The notes under the pieces were generated by a model. That model had not been told where the DNA came from. It did not search any database and worked only from the letters and a program-made list of their open reading frames with translations. From Bradyrhizobium iriomotense (GTDB lineage: Bacteria > Pseudomonadota > Alphaproteobacteria > Rhizobiales > Xanthobacteraceae), in assembly GCF_030160715.1 (NCBI RefSeq), contig NZ_BSOW01000028.1, positions 1 through 64,000 on the forward strand: DNA of 64,000 bases. The letters are read 5' to 3'. Positions 20,301 through 28,633 of this stretch are shown here, one piece after another; positions within the stretch are counted from its first letter, which is position 1, and each line of letters opens with the position of its first letter. The position numbers were made by a program, and so were the translations under genes.

Positions 20301-20951
20301 CCTTTTGATGAGATCCGCATCCTGGGGATAGGGATTCAGCTCAACCCGACCTGCAATCGGCGCGATGCCGCCCGGCGATTGGGACGCTCTAAGATAATCC
20401 AGTGGCGTACCGATGGCCTCCCCCTCCAGCTCGCCGAACTCCTGGGCATCCTTGTCCAGCGACTTGTCGTAAAGCCGGGCAGCAATGCCCGGCTTGTCGT
20501 TCTTTACGAGCCACTGCCCCAATCTGAGAATGCAACGGACATTGCGCCTGACGGTGCGCTCGGACGCTCCAGCCTTGATGAGTGCCGGCTTCAGTTCCTC
20601 AATTAGAGACGCATCTTCGGAATGAACAGGATCCAGGCTGCTACCTGCGAAAATCAAACTTGCATGGCCGGGCGGCAGCGCCGACGCATTTAGCATCGCC
20701 ACACCGCCTCCAATATGCGGCTCTAGTGTGTCTTCTGGCCCGCTCCCTTGTCGCATCATGGGCTGAGCCTCCGATGGCGATGCACCCAGTTGATGGGTGG
20801 GCGGCCGCATCAGCACGCGACCGCCTGAATTGTCGATCTCGCTCAGCTGCTGCTCAAAGGCCGCCGCATCTGCGGACGGAGCCGGTAAGTCCTCTTGCGC
20901 GTTCGCGCTGCTCGATTGTTCAAGCACCCAGTTGGTTGATGGGACTTTCAT
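17304..20951 (-). CDS. nopD: NopD/XopD-like effector: C48 SUMO protease with EAR-motif repeats
   Basis: The 1215-residue product has several modules. Residues about 110-195, 208-290, 490-587 and 598-705 are four diverged copies of one helical repeat (recurring ...NDKPGIAARL...SLDxD... core). AKRQK at 451-455 is a possible nuclear signal, and FPDFNLP near 376 is a possible repression motif. Residues 773-995 hold seven DLNAPTP/DLDAPTP motifs (EAR type, DLNxxP) spaced by 36 residues. The C-terminal 180 residues are a Ulp1/C48 peptidase with His1112 (THWSLLLLD), Asp1132 (YHYDS), Gln1161 and Cys1167 (YDCGVFVVDG). Known relatives (XopD, NopD, Bel2-5) enter the plant nucleus, remove SUMO and repress transcription; this protein has the parts for each task. 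Start ATG 20951 has only a weak ribosome site. No convincing tts box lies upstream. Confidence 0.92.
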   Translation of the reverse strand: MKVPSTNWVLEQSSSANAQEDLPAPSADAAAFEQQLSEIDNSGGRVLMRPPTHQLGASPSEAQPMMRQGSGPEDTLEPHIGGGVAMLNASALPPGHASLIFAGSSLDPVHSEDASLIEELKPALIKAGASERTVRRNVRCILRLGQWLVKNDKPGIAARLYDKSLDKDAQEFGELEGEAIGTPLDYLRASQSPGGIAPIAGRVELNPYPQDADLIKRYKEEAAPGTANTARSYATILTDLSDHLRENDKPGIAARLGHDSLDEDISRYKEADPLGRRKAGAALAHLLRSPAAARAIELQRHIRPVPDFEDAVRTEPRRTPAATAQHSGSNGAISWPETLPANQQDLLLETMDGRSSSPSLETIAHHQQTADAGGPFPDFNLPSDDHWLPPTHGLDPAESLRPLNQRHPDHELTDQRHRNPLVPGEQILIRDEHDIGELRSAKRQKTVSNPQGVAVERRQMQTPSQLAPSPSQRQAPMPSPDELIGEQLPAEDAELLAKFRVYAERRKLAEGSINNSVSGLRTFVRWFNASHGSPLASRLRDGSSLDKEIAAYKRLGRDPQNRIRSALDVLRQLLRGGEEVEAPDVRVLGGPRRHVPHPEDAPLIEGALSQALKDLTAPTAKLRQSAQKRATRLRALSAWLSANRKGSIIGRLNGSSKEQLSLDNDVVAFERTGGRVHGPDLSHLRSYLKLIEANRELGVPGPEQPSSPAAQDDRLSDSAQGLPSTPASPSAGAWIWLGEQLQEPASPSRPASNAKGRFEPSIDLNAPTPSELRDDAHFAPAHPAKLRSDTYSGLESFVDLNAPTPSELRDDAHFAPAHPARVRSDTYAGLEPFVDLDAPTPSELRDDAHFTPAHPAKARSDTYSGLESFVDLNAPTPSELRDDAHFTPAHPAKLRSDTYSGLESFVDLNAPTPSELRDDAHFAPAHPAKLRSDTYSGLESFVDLNAPTPSELRDDAHFAPTHPARVRSDTHAGLEPFVDLDAPTPQELRDGASYAPVPRTSANAQIGALDPTASSHGRNGLELGAEEWLGDEHIHRDYELLAQELQRDRPELAALTQFVDPLIAHYQLRFGADAVRRLAFQRIVYDPNGNDTADFLFLPVSDAMDPNRLGTHWSLLLLDRRTRGEPVAYHYDSVRGHNHEAAAQLARRLRARLESPSMALQRNGYDCGVFVVDGTRALVRRLAQGERPEHEPLHLDNLVANRRSLQDRLAHPGLG
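17988..18635 (-). repeat. six 108-bp tandem repeats inside nopD
   Basis: Six units of 108 bp, each encoding 36 residues that open with DLNAPTP or DLDAPTP and continue SELRDDAHF, are nearly identical at DNA level; a seventh motif follows in a diverged partial unit. Units 2 and 6 and units 1, 3-5 form two sub-types (EPFVDLD against ESFVDLN), showing that the array grew by duplication of a multi-unit block. Copy number may vary between strains. Confidence 0.9.
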
Positions 20952-21437
20952 TCGTTCTCAGTTTCGGAATATAGGCCAACTTGAAGCCTCAGGTGCGTTG
21001 TGATTTGCCACGGACCGGCACGAACCTCATCGTTGGACGCTGAACAGCTTCTGCAATCGCCTCAACGTCAAAAAATCGTTCTTCTTGCCTTCAGGAATGG
21101 CCGCACGAACTTCGCCGACATCAGGTGCGCATCGTGACCAAGCGGGATCAGGTCGCGGGCGAGGTGGTGGCTTTCGCAAGAGGCTCCCTCCGGCGTCAAG
21201 TGCCGAACCGGCTCACGGGGGATCGATATTCGCAAGTTGAGGGCGAGGGCAGTATCCGCAAGCGCTGCTTGCGCAGCGCCCTCACACCGTATCCGCAATG
21301 CAATCCACTGAAAAAAACTCTGCGATACCCATTTTTAGCGCCCAGAACCCGGAAACTGTGCTCCGGAAGCCTCCGCACCGGAACCCGGCGGCAGGCTTCG
21401 ATCGTTTCGCCGTCGAGACATCGCCGCACCGGCGGAC
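20952..21437. other. no gene; upstream region of nopD and of the toxin-antitoxin unit
   Basis: It must hold the nopD promoter. The closest match to a tts box (AGAAGCTGTTCAGCGTCC on the minus strand at about 21040-21057) agrees poorly with the consensus. No protein-like frame is seen. Confidence 0.4.
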
Positions 21438-21482
21438 TTGATTTCTATGGAAACACCTATATATAGCTAGCCTGTCTAGCTA
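21438..21482 (+). promoter_or_regulatory. promoter and operator of the phd/PIN toxin-antitoxin unit
   Basis: TTGATT (21438-21443) and TATATA (21460-21465) are spaced by 16 bases. They are overlapped at the 3' side by the inverted repeat TAGCTAG-CCTGT-CTAGCTA (21464-21482), directly followed by the ribosome site AGGAG and ATG at 21496. An operator over the -10 region fits the autorepression usual for antitoxins. Confidence 0.55.
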
Positions 21483-21495
21483 GGAGCGCTCAAAA

Positions 21496-21750
21496 ATGGA
21501 ATGGCCACTGCAGGACGCCAAGAATCAGTTCTCCAAGGTGGTGCAGAAGGCCCGCCGCGAAGGTCCGCAGGTCGTCACCCTGCGCGGGATGCGCGCCGCT
21601 GTGGTGCTGTCGGCCGCCGATTACGATGCGCTACGCTCTGGCCGGCCGACCTTGGTTGACGACCTGCTAGCCGGGCCGGGCTGGGATGACGAACTGGCCG
21701 AGACCGTGACGCAGCGCGCCAAGACTCCCAGCCGTGACGTCGCCTTCTGA
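21496..21750 (+). CDS. Phd/YefM-family antitoxin
   Basis: The 84-residue product begins EWPLQDAKNQFSKVVQKA and has VTLRGMRAAVVLSAADYDAL, the two landmarks of the Phd/YefM fold that binds DNA at its N terminus. The variable C-terminal tail (residues about 50-84) would wrap the toxin. The stop overlaps the ATG of the PIN toxin by one base (TGATG), giving translational coupling. It should repress its own promoter at the inverted repeat 21464-21482. Confidence 0.88.
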   Translation: MEWPLQDAKNQFSKVVQKARREGPQVVTLRGMRAAVVLSAADYDALRSGRPTLVDDLLAGPGWDDELAETVTQRAKTPSRDVAF

Positions 21751-22157
21751 TGTATCTCATTGATACCAATGTTGTTTCCGAGGCTCGGCGCGGCTCTACC
21801 CAAGCAACCGGCTGGTTGCGCTCGGTCAACCCGGCCAGCGTTCACCTGAGCACCCTCACGCTCGGCGAGATCATGCGCGGCATTGCACTCAAGCAGAAGT
21901 CCGACCCGAAGGCGGCCGGCCATCTTGCCGAATGGTTGCGCAAGCTGCGCCACGACCACGCCGACCGCATCTTGGCGGTGACCGACCAGATCTCCGTGGA
22001 GTGGGGTCGGATCGCCGCGATCCGGCCGCGCGGCGATATCGATGGGCTGATCGCCGCCACGGCGATCGTCCACGACCTCATCCTTGTCACCCGCAATGTG
22101 GGGGATTTCGAGGATACGGGCGTAACGGTCATCAATCCCTGGGAGGCGTCGGCATAA
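21750..22157 (+). CDS. PIN-domain toxin (VapC/FitB type ribonuclease)
   Basis: The 135-residue PIN protein opens MYLIDTNVVSE with the first acidic residue (Asp5), has Glu in LTLGEIMRG and the C-terminal acidic cluster in DGLIAATAIVHDLILVTRNVGDF. These residues coordinate Mg2+ for RNA cleavage, in the family usually of tRNA or rRNA. The asparagine in TRNVGDF and full length suggest an active enzyme. It is translationally coupled to the antitoxin upstream. Confidence 0.9.
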   Translation: MYLIDTNVVSEARRGSTQATGWLRSVNPASVHLSTLTLGEIMRGIALKQKSDPKAAGHLAEWLRKLRHDHADRILAVTDQISVEWGRIAAIRPRGDIDGLIAATAIVHDLILVTRNVGDFEDTGVTVINPWEASA

Positions 22158-22259
22158 GCCGCAGTCCAGGATGTCGCAAAGACTGTCCAAGAGACTGGGC
22201 AATCGCAGCCATCCTGTATGGGTAGAATGTTGACAAATAGGAACCAAGGAACCGACTCG

Positions 22260-22514
22260 ATGGCGCTGAGCATCAAAGATCCCGAGACCGAAAAGCTCGC
22301 GCGCACGTTGGCCGAGCGCACCGGCGAGACCATCACCGTCGCGACCCGGCGGGCGATCGAGGATAGGCTGCGACGGGTCGGCGCCGACGCGACCAAGGCG
22401 GCGCTGATTGAGGATATGGAAGCCATTCGGCGCCGCCTCGCTGCCCTCCCCATCCTTGATCCGCGCAGCATGGATGACATCCTCGGGTACGACGAAAATG
22501 GCTTGCCGGTCTGA
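22260..22514 (+). CDS. VapB-family antitoxin (PSK/Rv0623 type)
   Basis: The chosen ATG 22260 follows AAGGA; an upstream in-frame ATG (22218) is less likely. The 84-residue protein starts MALSIKDPETEKLARTLAERTGETITVATRRAIEDR in outline, the ribbon-helix-helix pattern of the PSK-type VapB family. Its C-terminal tail carries RSMDDILGYDENGLPV, as in many VapB proteins. It overlaps the following toxin by one base. Confidence 0.9.
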   Translation: MALSIKDPETEKLARTLAERTGETITVATRRAIEDRLRRVGADATKAALIEDMEAIRRRLAALPILDPRSMDDILGYDENGLPV

Positions 22515-22900
22515 TGGTGATCGACTCATCCGCCATTCTGGCGATCTTTTTGAATGAGCCGGAGGCCAGCGACTTCGAGCACCGCATCGCCGCCGATCCT
22601 ATCCGCTTGATCTCGGCAGCAACGATCTTGGAGGCGGGAATAGGGATCGAGTCGAAGTTGGGCGATCGGGGCGGCGCCGAGCTTGATCTCTGGCTACACA
22701 AGGTTGGTGTCGAGATTGTTCCGGTCACGGCCGGGCGCGTGGATCAGGCACGGCGGGCGTGGCGGCGGTATGGGAAAGGCCAGCATCCCGCCAAGCTGAA
22801 CTTTGGCGATTGCTTTTCTTACGCTCTCGCTGCCCTTACCGAAGAACCCCTGCTGTTCAAGGGCAACGACTTCTCACAGACCGACATCAAGGCGGCCTGA
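22514..22900 (+). CDS. VapC ribonuclease toxin
   Basis: The 128-residue PIN protein begins MVIDSSAILAIFLNEPEA (Asp4), has Glu in TILEAGIGIE and the acidic pair in LNFGDCFSYALA and FKGNDFSQTD. This is the classic VapC arrangement paired with a PSK-type VapB. Its start overlaps the antitoxin stop (TGATG). It is a second, unrelated toxin-antitoxin pair beside the Phd/PIN pair, a common way for islands to resist loss. Confidence 0.92.
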   Translation: MVIDSSAILAIFLNEPEASDFEHRIAADPIRLISAATILEAGIGIESKLGDRGGAELDLWLHKVGVEIVPVTAGRVDQARRAWRRYGKGQHPAKLNFGDCFSYALAALTEEPLLFKGNDFSQTDIKAA

Positions 22901-22902
22901 CG

Positions 22903-23109
22903 ATGAACATTCTCTCTTCCGGTAGCCCCACGCTGCCAGCTCATCTGGAACAGCTTGCCGATCGGGCCCGCGGCTATGTCGAGGCCGCGAGTTCAGCCAA
23001 CACCCGCCGCGCCTACGGATCGGACTAGAAGCATTTTGCCGGCTGGTGCCGCCGCCAGGGCCTCGAGGTCCTGCCGCCCTCCCCGCAAACGGTCGGGCTC
23101 TACATCACA
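22903..23109 (+). pseudogene. tyrosine recombinase N-terminal fragment
   Basis: From ATG 22903 the frame reads MNILSSGSPTLPAHLEQLAD, RARGYVEAASSANTRRAYGSD, a TAG stop at 23029, then KHFAGWCRRQGLEVLPPSPQ and VGLYIT. This is the SAM-like N-terminal core-binding domain of a phage-type integrase (xSxNTRRAYxxDxxxFxxWC). Similarity stops at 23109, exactly where the nopT duplication starts, so the catalytic domain was replaced by that segment. Confidence 0.85.
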
Positions 23110-24056
23110 TTTCCATCGAGATCATTTCGCTACACTCCGGCCCGCTCAGCTTGTCGCCGTCCACGGTCGCCGGTTCGAGTGGCTGGACATCCGCACCGAG
23201 ACAGTCGCCCACTGCGCGATCCGGTGACGCTTGAACGAGCGTGGGTGCCCCCTGGCCGCGATCACCGTTCCGGCGCAGCCAGAATGGGCGTCGACGCATC
23301 CCGCAGTCGCGGAGGCCGATCGTCCACTTTGTAATTTTTTCCGTCGCTTCGTCCGTCGTAAAAAACCAGCTTCTCGCGCCAAAGCGGACTATCCTGAACG
23401 CCACACAGCCAATCGCACATCCAATTAGCTTCACCGCGTAATCAGCCAGCTTCACAATGTCGTAGATTGCGCCGCTCCGGATTCAACCACATCTCGGACG
23501 GCACCCCGCAAAATAGCGCCGGCTATCTTAGACGCAGGGGCATCAACTCTTGCCGAATGTCAGCCGGCCCGTCTTATTGCCCTGTGGCTCGAAATGCAAT
23601 TTCGCATCGGCAAGTCCTTACTGAGACCGCACCCTTTGTGTGGTGATACTTAGCAATTCCATTCTGTTGGGGGGACTTCTGTACCGATTTGCGAGGCTTC
23701 TGAAGAACTCACCCACATCCGCCGGCTCAATGGTAAATTCTCCGTAGTTTGGGTCGAAGAGCGTCACTATTTCATCCGATGCTGACGTCGCAACTAAGTG
23801 ATGCTCCTGTCGCCCATCGCGCTCGAAAGCCAAGCTGAGCAAATACACCCTCCCATCGGACACGATCTTGTCCTTCAATTCCGAGAATTGCTCAGTATCG
23901 CCGAAGGCGTACGTGATACCTTCGTTGGATGGAAAAAAGCCTGCGTCCGTCAACACGGTTGCCCGTGCCCTAAAATTGGCCTCAGAGCGTTCTACATCGT
24001 CCTCTCGCAACGATCTAAAGATATCTTCATACCGCTGTTGCGACGTGGCCGCTGAT
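23110..24056. repeat. segmental duplication, copy B (truncated nopT side)
   Basis: This is the second copy of the 0.95-kb segment described at 7585-8527. It begins inside the integrase fragment and ends inside the nopT coding part after residue about 120, where unrelated sequence follows. Small differences from copy A (for example CGCAGCC for CGGAGCC) show that some time has passed since the duplication. Confidence 0.9.
23618..24056 (-). pseudogene. nopT 3' fragment lacking the catalytic cysteine
   Basis: The minus frame carries SQQRYEDIFRSLREDDVERS through FDPNYGEFTIEPADVG and ends VRSQ. It retains the His and Asp of the C58 triad but lacks the first about 120 residues, including Cys87, the MGCC acylation site and the secretion signal. 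The frame extends to an ATG at 24097 through unrelated DNA (MDSRRWNAKR), which would give a 159-residue fusion; such a protein could not be a protease. No tts box lies nearby. Confidence 0.85.
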
Positions 24057-24614
24057 AGGATGGGCACGCGCTTCGCGTTCCATCTGCGACTATCCACGCG
24101 CCGGATTTCTTGTTGATCGCGTCGCGAACCGACCGGCGCAGGATCGGCAAGCCGGACTTCATGTCTTGCATTTTGTGGAGTAACAGCTTCGCATGAATTA
24201 CATGAAAGTTGATATCATCCGGCATCGCCGCGACAGCCCCTTCCCTGAAAGGACCGTCGTCCAATCCTCGGCCTTCATACCCTGCGGCAAGTTGGCGACG
24301 ATCGGCTCGGTCAACGCGCGCTTACGCGTTATCTGGCGCGTGGGGCGTTTGCCTTCGGCGATCCGCTGCGTATCACCTGGTGCCAAACGCTCCGGTGCCC
24401 GGGGCGCATGGTCCATCCGCGCGTCACTCAACTCTGCGCTTCATGGCGATCAACCCAGGCCACAATGTCTCTGCCCATTGGGTCTCTGCCCATTGGGAGA
24501 AGTTCAATCGTCCGGTCGAGGGCAACGGCGAATCGCCGCAGGCAGAAGGATAGGCCAATAGCGATCGCCGTTGCCCGGTCGCCCTTTCTCGGCCGGAAAG
24601 TATGGCCGAAAAAG
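24057..24614. other. unrecognised gene remnants
   Basis: Minus-strand frames at 23992-24264 (LLHKMQDMKSGLPILRRS...), 24198-24431 (EGKRPTRQITRKRALTEPIV) and 24428-24700 (LSFCLRRFAVALDRTIELLP) look like pieces of real proteins but I cannot name them. A 15-bp unit TCTCTGCCCATTGGG is repeated in tandem at about 24469-24498. Confidence 0.35.
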
Positions 24615-25121
24615 TCAGATGAATAGATCGGTGGAAGGTATACCGGTGGTATGTATGACTGAGAAATAATTCTCAGGGTGATGCTGAACGTCGGCAGCAT
24701 TCACATTGGAGAGCGTGATCGAATTACCCTCTCCGAGGTCGACGACCGTCGTATTCGTGCCAGCCGACTCGGCGCGATTGGCAAGATCGGCAACATTATG
24801 AATACCAGTGTGATTGATCCCATCCTCGATATGCAGTTTATCTCCCACTGCGAAGTCCATCACGGCATCCTTGCCGTTCCCACTCGTGAACATGAAGTTG
24901 TCGTTGCCCTGATTGCCGAACAGAACATCGTTGCCCTGATCGCCGAACAGATAGTCGTCGCCCGCACCACCGGAGATCGTGTCGTCTCCCCGATTGCCTT
25001 CCAGATCATCAGCGCCCGCACCACCGGAAATCCGGTCGTTCCCGCCCAGGCCCTGGATAAAGTCCCTGTCGGGCGTCCCAACCAAGTGATCGTCGGAGTT
25101 TGTGCCGCGGATTACAGCCAT
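24615..25121 (-). CDS. small RTX calcium-binding secreted protein
   Basis: ATG 25121 is preceded by AGGAGA and gives 168 residues; the longer open frame to 25373 lacks protein character. Residues about 8-80 are consecutive nonapeptide repeats (GLGGNDRISGGAGADDLEGN, GGAGDDYLFGDQGNDVLFGN) that fold as a calcium-loaded parallel beta roll. The rest is the capping region ending DLFI. There is no catalytic domain. Proteins of this kind leave through type I secretion with an uncleaved C-terminal signal; the nearest type I exporter (26549-28604) is decayed, so export would need another system. Confidence 0.8.
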   Translation of the reverse strand: MAVIRGTNSDDHLVGTPDRDFIQGLGGNDRISGGAGADDLEGNRGDDTISGGAGDDYLFGDQGNDVLFGNQGNDNFMFTSGNGKDAVMDFAVGDKLHIEDGINHTGIHNVADLANRAESAGTNTTVVDLGEGNSITLSNVNAADVQHHPENYFSVIHTTGIPSTDLFI

Positions 25122-25475
25122 GTCGTTCTCCTGTGTTGTGCCTGCTATGCGAGCGGTCACGCAAGCGATCACGCTCTGGCTACGAAACATAATCATCGAA
25201 GCTGACGAAAGCCTGATTGCACACTCAGCCAAAACGGATGCGATGGGGTCGTCTAATTGCCGAGCGTTGTGAAAGTTGTTTTCAATTACCCTCTGGCTCA
25301 ACACTGCGATCGGTACTGTCACGTTGATGAGCCGTCGGGTGGGTGGATGCGAGACTTCGCAGCGCTTGTTCAAGTCATAACAACGGCCTTGAGGTTTGAC
25401 TCAGATTGCGGAGTCCCAGATCGGTGAATTTCTGAATCAGTCGTTGCTCTTTAGGAAAAGAGCGACATCGCTTGG
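25122..25475. other. no gene seen
   Basis: This is the upstream region of the RTX gene and the left part of the IS630-type relic. No protein-like frame and no clear promoter are visible. Confidence 0.4.
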
Positions 25476-26030
25476 GCGCGGCGGTAGCGATCAGCCGGTT
25501 TGATTTGACAGCACCTGAGCTTCGCAAGGCAGCGCAGCGGGAGAAGGACAGCACGGCGGCGCGGCGGATGTTGGCACTTGCGCTGGTTCTGGAAGGCGAG
25601 GAGCGCAGGAAGGCGGCGAAAAACTGCGGAATGGATCGCCAGACCTTGCGGGACTGGGGCATCGGTACAACGTGGAAGGCTTGGCCGGGCTTCCGTCACG
25701 CAAGCCGCCTAGTTCTTTCGCCGAAACTCGCCGTGCCGCGGGAGACCAGGGCTTGTCGAAGCCGGCACCGCTTTGGCGCAGCATGGGGTGGTGCGCTGGC
25801 GGCGGATTGATCTGCGCGACGAGATTGAACGACGCTTCGGCGTCGCTATGCAGGAGCGCTCGATCGGCATGGTCCTCGCAAGGCTCGGTTATCGCCCCCT
25901 TTCGCTGCGCCCCGCGTTATCCTCAAGCCGACGAGGAGGTTCAGCAAGCATTCAAAGAGTTTACCGCAACCGTTGCGGCGGCTCTCCTCCGTCACGCCCA
26001 AAGCAAGCCGATAGAAATCCGGGTTCCAGT
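25476..26030 (+). pseudogene. IS630-family transposase remnant
   Basis: Plus-strand pieces in changing frames read ISRFDLTAPELRKAAQREKD, RRMLALALVLEGEERRKAAKN, MDRQTLRDW (helix-turn-helix), then GVVRWRRIDLRDEIERRFGV and RSIGMVLARLGYRPLS. These are the N-terminal half of IS630/Tc1-type transposases. Frame changes occur near 25660, 25775 and 25905, and the DDE domain is absent. Inactive. Confidence 0.85.
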
Positions 26031-26548
26031 GTATGGTTCGCCTCCGGTGTGCAAGAAGAAGCGACGCTCCCGAGAGCCCCTGCTCCATCGTGTTCGGCCT
26101 GTTGGTCGGCGGAATTTTGCCAGAGCCACAATGGGAGTCGCCGAGATGCATTTCTTGCAAGACATCCAGATCTTTCGATCTCCTGCCACCACCAGACTTG
26201 GTGCAGCCGGCTCAAGCAGGAATTCAATAAATAGCTTGAGGTTTACGTGGCGTCAGATTGTAGGCTTCGACGAACGCTGACCAAAGCTACACGAAGAAGG
26301 CAATCGATGACGCTTCAGCAAATCGGATTCGAGCGCCACGTGACGTTGGATCCCTCGCTTCGCGGAGTCTTTGGATCCCTCGCTTCGCGGAGTCTAGAGC
26401 ACGATGGACGGCAGAAATTTCGTCGCCCGACTCATTAATGCAAGCACTTGGGAAGGGCCGGGAAGAATGACGGGCAGTCCAATCGAGCAAGTGCAAATCC
26501 ACGGGGACGGCTTCCGAACGCGCGGTAAGGCGACCGCATCTTCAGTCA
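26031..26548. other. junction region, with a 25-bp tandem repeat
   Basis: Nothing recognisable is coded. At about 26347-26396 the sequence TTGGATCCCTCGCTTCGCGG plus AGTCT occurs twice in direct tandem. The region replaces the membrane domain expected upstream of the ABC ATPase that follows. Confidence 0.5.
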
Positions 26549-27296
26549 ATGACTCTTTCAGAGGCTGCGCCGCAGGTCGCACCCGGCGACCAGCGCGTGA
26601 TCATGCAGGACGTCACCTTTGCGGTCGAGGCCGGCAGCGGCGTCGGCGTGATCGGCCCGAGCGGCTCCGGCAAATCGTCGCTGATCCGCGCGCGCGCGCG
26701 TCTGGACGCCGGTCCGCGGCAAGGTGCGGCTGGACGGCGCGGCGCTCGACCAGTGGTCGTCGGATGTGCCCGGTCGTTACGTCGGCTACCTGCCGCAGGA
26801 TGTCGAGCTGTTCGGCGGCACCGTTGCGCAGAACATCTGCCGCTTCGATCCCGAGGCCAAGTCCGATACCATCATCGCCGCGGCGAAAGAGGCCGGCGTG
26901 CACGAGATGATCATCAAGATGCGCGAGGGTTATGACACCCAGGTCGGCGCGCAGGGCACTGCGCTCTCGGCTGGTCAGGCCCAGCGGGTGGCGCTGGTGC
27001 GCGCACTCTACGGCAACCCGTTCCTGATCGTACTGGACGAGCCGAATTCCAATCTCGGCAGCGAGGGCGACGAGGCCTTGACGCGTGCGGTGCGCTCGGC
27101 CCGCGAGCGCGGCGCGGTCGTGATCGTGGTCGCGCACCGGCCGATCGGCCTCGAGGGCGTCGACCAGCTCCTAGTGCTGAAGGACGGCCGCATGCAGACC
27201 TTCGGTCCGAAGGAAGCCGAGCTCGGACAGGTACTGCAGCGTGTCGCGCCGCCGCCGATCAAGACCGCCTCCGACGCGGAAGCAGCGAAGTCATGA
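26549..27296 (+). pseudogene. type I secretion ABC ATPase (PrtD-like), N-terminally truncated and frameshifted
   Basis: The nucleotide-binding domain is complete except for one frame change: Walker A GPSGSGKSS (about 26656-26682), Q loop YLPQD, signature LSAGQAQR, Walker B LIVLDEPNSNLG and the switch His in VAHRP. The LSxGQ variant and VELFGGTVAQNI are typical of PrtD/AprD exporters of RTX proteins. The transmembrane half (about 300 residues) is missing upstream, and the frame breaks in an alternating CG tract (about 26685-26699) between LIRA and VWTPVRGKVRLDG. The stop overlaps the start of the next gene (ATGA). As it stands it cannot form an exporter. Confidence 0.85.
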
Positions 27297-28604
27297 AAGA
27301 TCAGCCGCGGAACACGCACCAGTCGATCAGAAAACTTCTGATCGTCGGCCTCGTTGTGGTCCTCGTGTTCGCCGGCAGCGGCGTCGGCTGGGCTTCTAAG
27401 GTGCCGATCTCGGGTGCCCTGATCGCGCCGGGCTCGGTTGTTGTCGATTCGAACGTGAAGAAGGTACAGCATCCGACCGGCGGCATGGTCAGCGAGGTGC
27501 GGGTGCGCGACAGCGACGTGGTCAAGGCCGGCGACATCGTCGTGCGGCTCGACGAGACCGTGGTGAAGGCGAGCCTTGCGATCGTCGTCAAGATGCTGAA
27601 CGGATTCTACGCGCACGCGGCCCGGCTCGAGGCCGAGCAGCAGAACCGACCCAAGATCGCCTTTCCACCGCAGCTTACCGAGCGCGCCGACGACCCTGAT
27701 GTCCGCTACGTGATGGCGAGCGAGACCAAGCTGTTCGAGGTCCGCGTCAACGGTCGCACCGGTCAGAAAGCGCAGCTGCGCGAGCGCGTCACCCAGCTCA
27801 ACGAGGAGATCGCCGGGCTCCAGGCGCAGGATGCGGCCAAGGACAAGGAGATCGAACTGGTGCAGCAGGAACTGGTCGTCGTCCGACAGCTCTACGAGCA
27901 GCACCTGGTGCCGATCAACCACCTGACCACACTCGAACGCGATGCCGCGCGGCTTGCGGGCGAGCGCGCGCAATACATCGCCTCGCGCGCGCAGGCCAAG
28001 GGCAAGATCAGCGAGACCGAGCTGCAGATCATCCAGGTCGACATGGACATGCTCGCCGAAGTCTCGAAGGACCTGCGCGAGACTAACAACAAGATCGGCG
28101 AGTTCGTCGAGCGCAAGGTCACCGCCGAAGACCAGCTCCGCCGCATCGACATCCGCGCGCCGCAGGACCGGCATGGTGCCACAATCGACGGTGCACACCG
28201 TCGACGGCGTCATCACCGCCGGCGACGCCATCATGATGATCGTGCCGAAGGCCGACGACCTGTCGGTCAAGGCCAAGGTCAATCCACAGGACATCGACAA
28301 GCTGCAAGTCGGCCAGAAGACGCTGCTGCGGCTCTCGGCCTTCAACCAGCGCACCACACCGGAACTGAACGGCGTCGTGATCCGCGTCGCCGCCGACGTC
28401 ACCACCGAACAGCGCACCGGGCAGAGCTTCTACACCATCCGCGTCTCGATGCCGCCGGAGGAGGTCGCGCGCCTCGGCAGCGACGTCAAGATCATTCCGG
28501 GCATGCCGGTGGAAGCTTTCGTCCAGACCGGCGACCGCACTATGCTGTCCTATCTGATGAAGCCGCTGAGCGATCAGCTGATGCGCTCGTTCCGCGAGAA
28601 GTGA
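27293..28604 (+). pseudogene. HlyD/PrtE-type membrane fusion protein with a 1-bp insertion
   Basis: A signal-anchor helix (LLIVGLVVVLVFAGSGVGW, residues about 13-31) is followed by a lipoyl half-motif (GSVVVDSNVKKVQHPTGGMV), long coiled coils, and the second lipoyl half and beta-barrel. An extra C at about 28167 within CAGGACCGGCATGG shifts the frame from RAPQDG to RAPQDRHG; the true continuation (GMVPQSTVHTVDGVITAGD ... LMRSFREK) is in the next frame and stops at 28604. Without the insertion the protein is about 436 residues, normal for the family. It overlaps the ABC ATPase gene by four bases, so both formed one type I secretion operon for RTX proteins. Confidence 0.88.
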
Positions 28605-28633
28605 GTCCTTCTCAATCACTCCCGTGGTCGCCG

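Noticed and set aside
21036..21060. possible tts box upstream of nopD
   Set aside because: AGAAGCTGTTCAGCGTCC shares the AGCT and a CC but not the GTCAG half at correct spacing.
27008..28417. 469-codon minus-strand frame
   Set aside because: Shadow of the type I secretion genes on the plus strand, whose motifs are clear.
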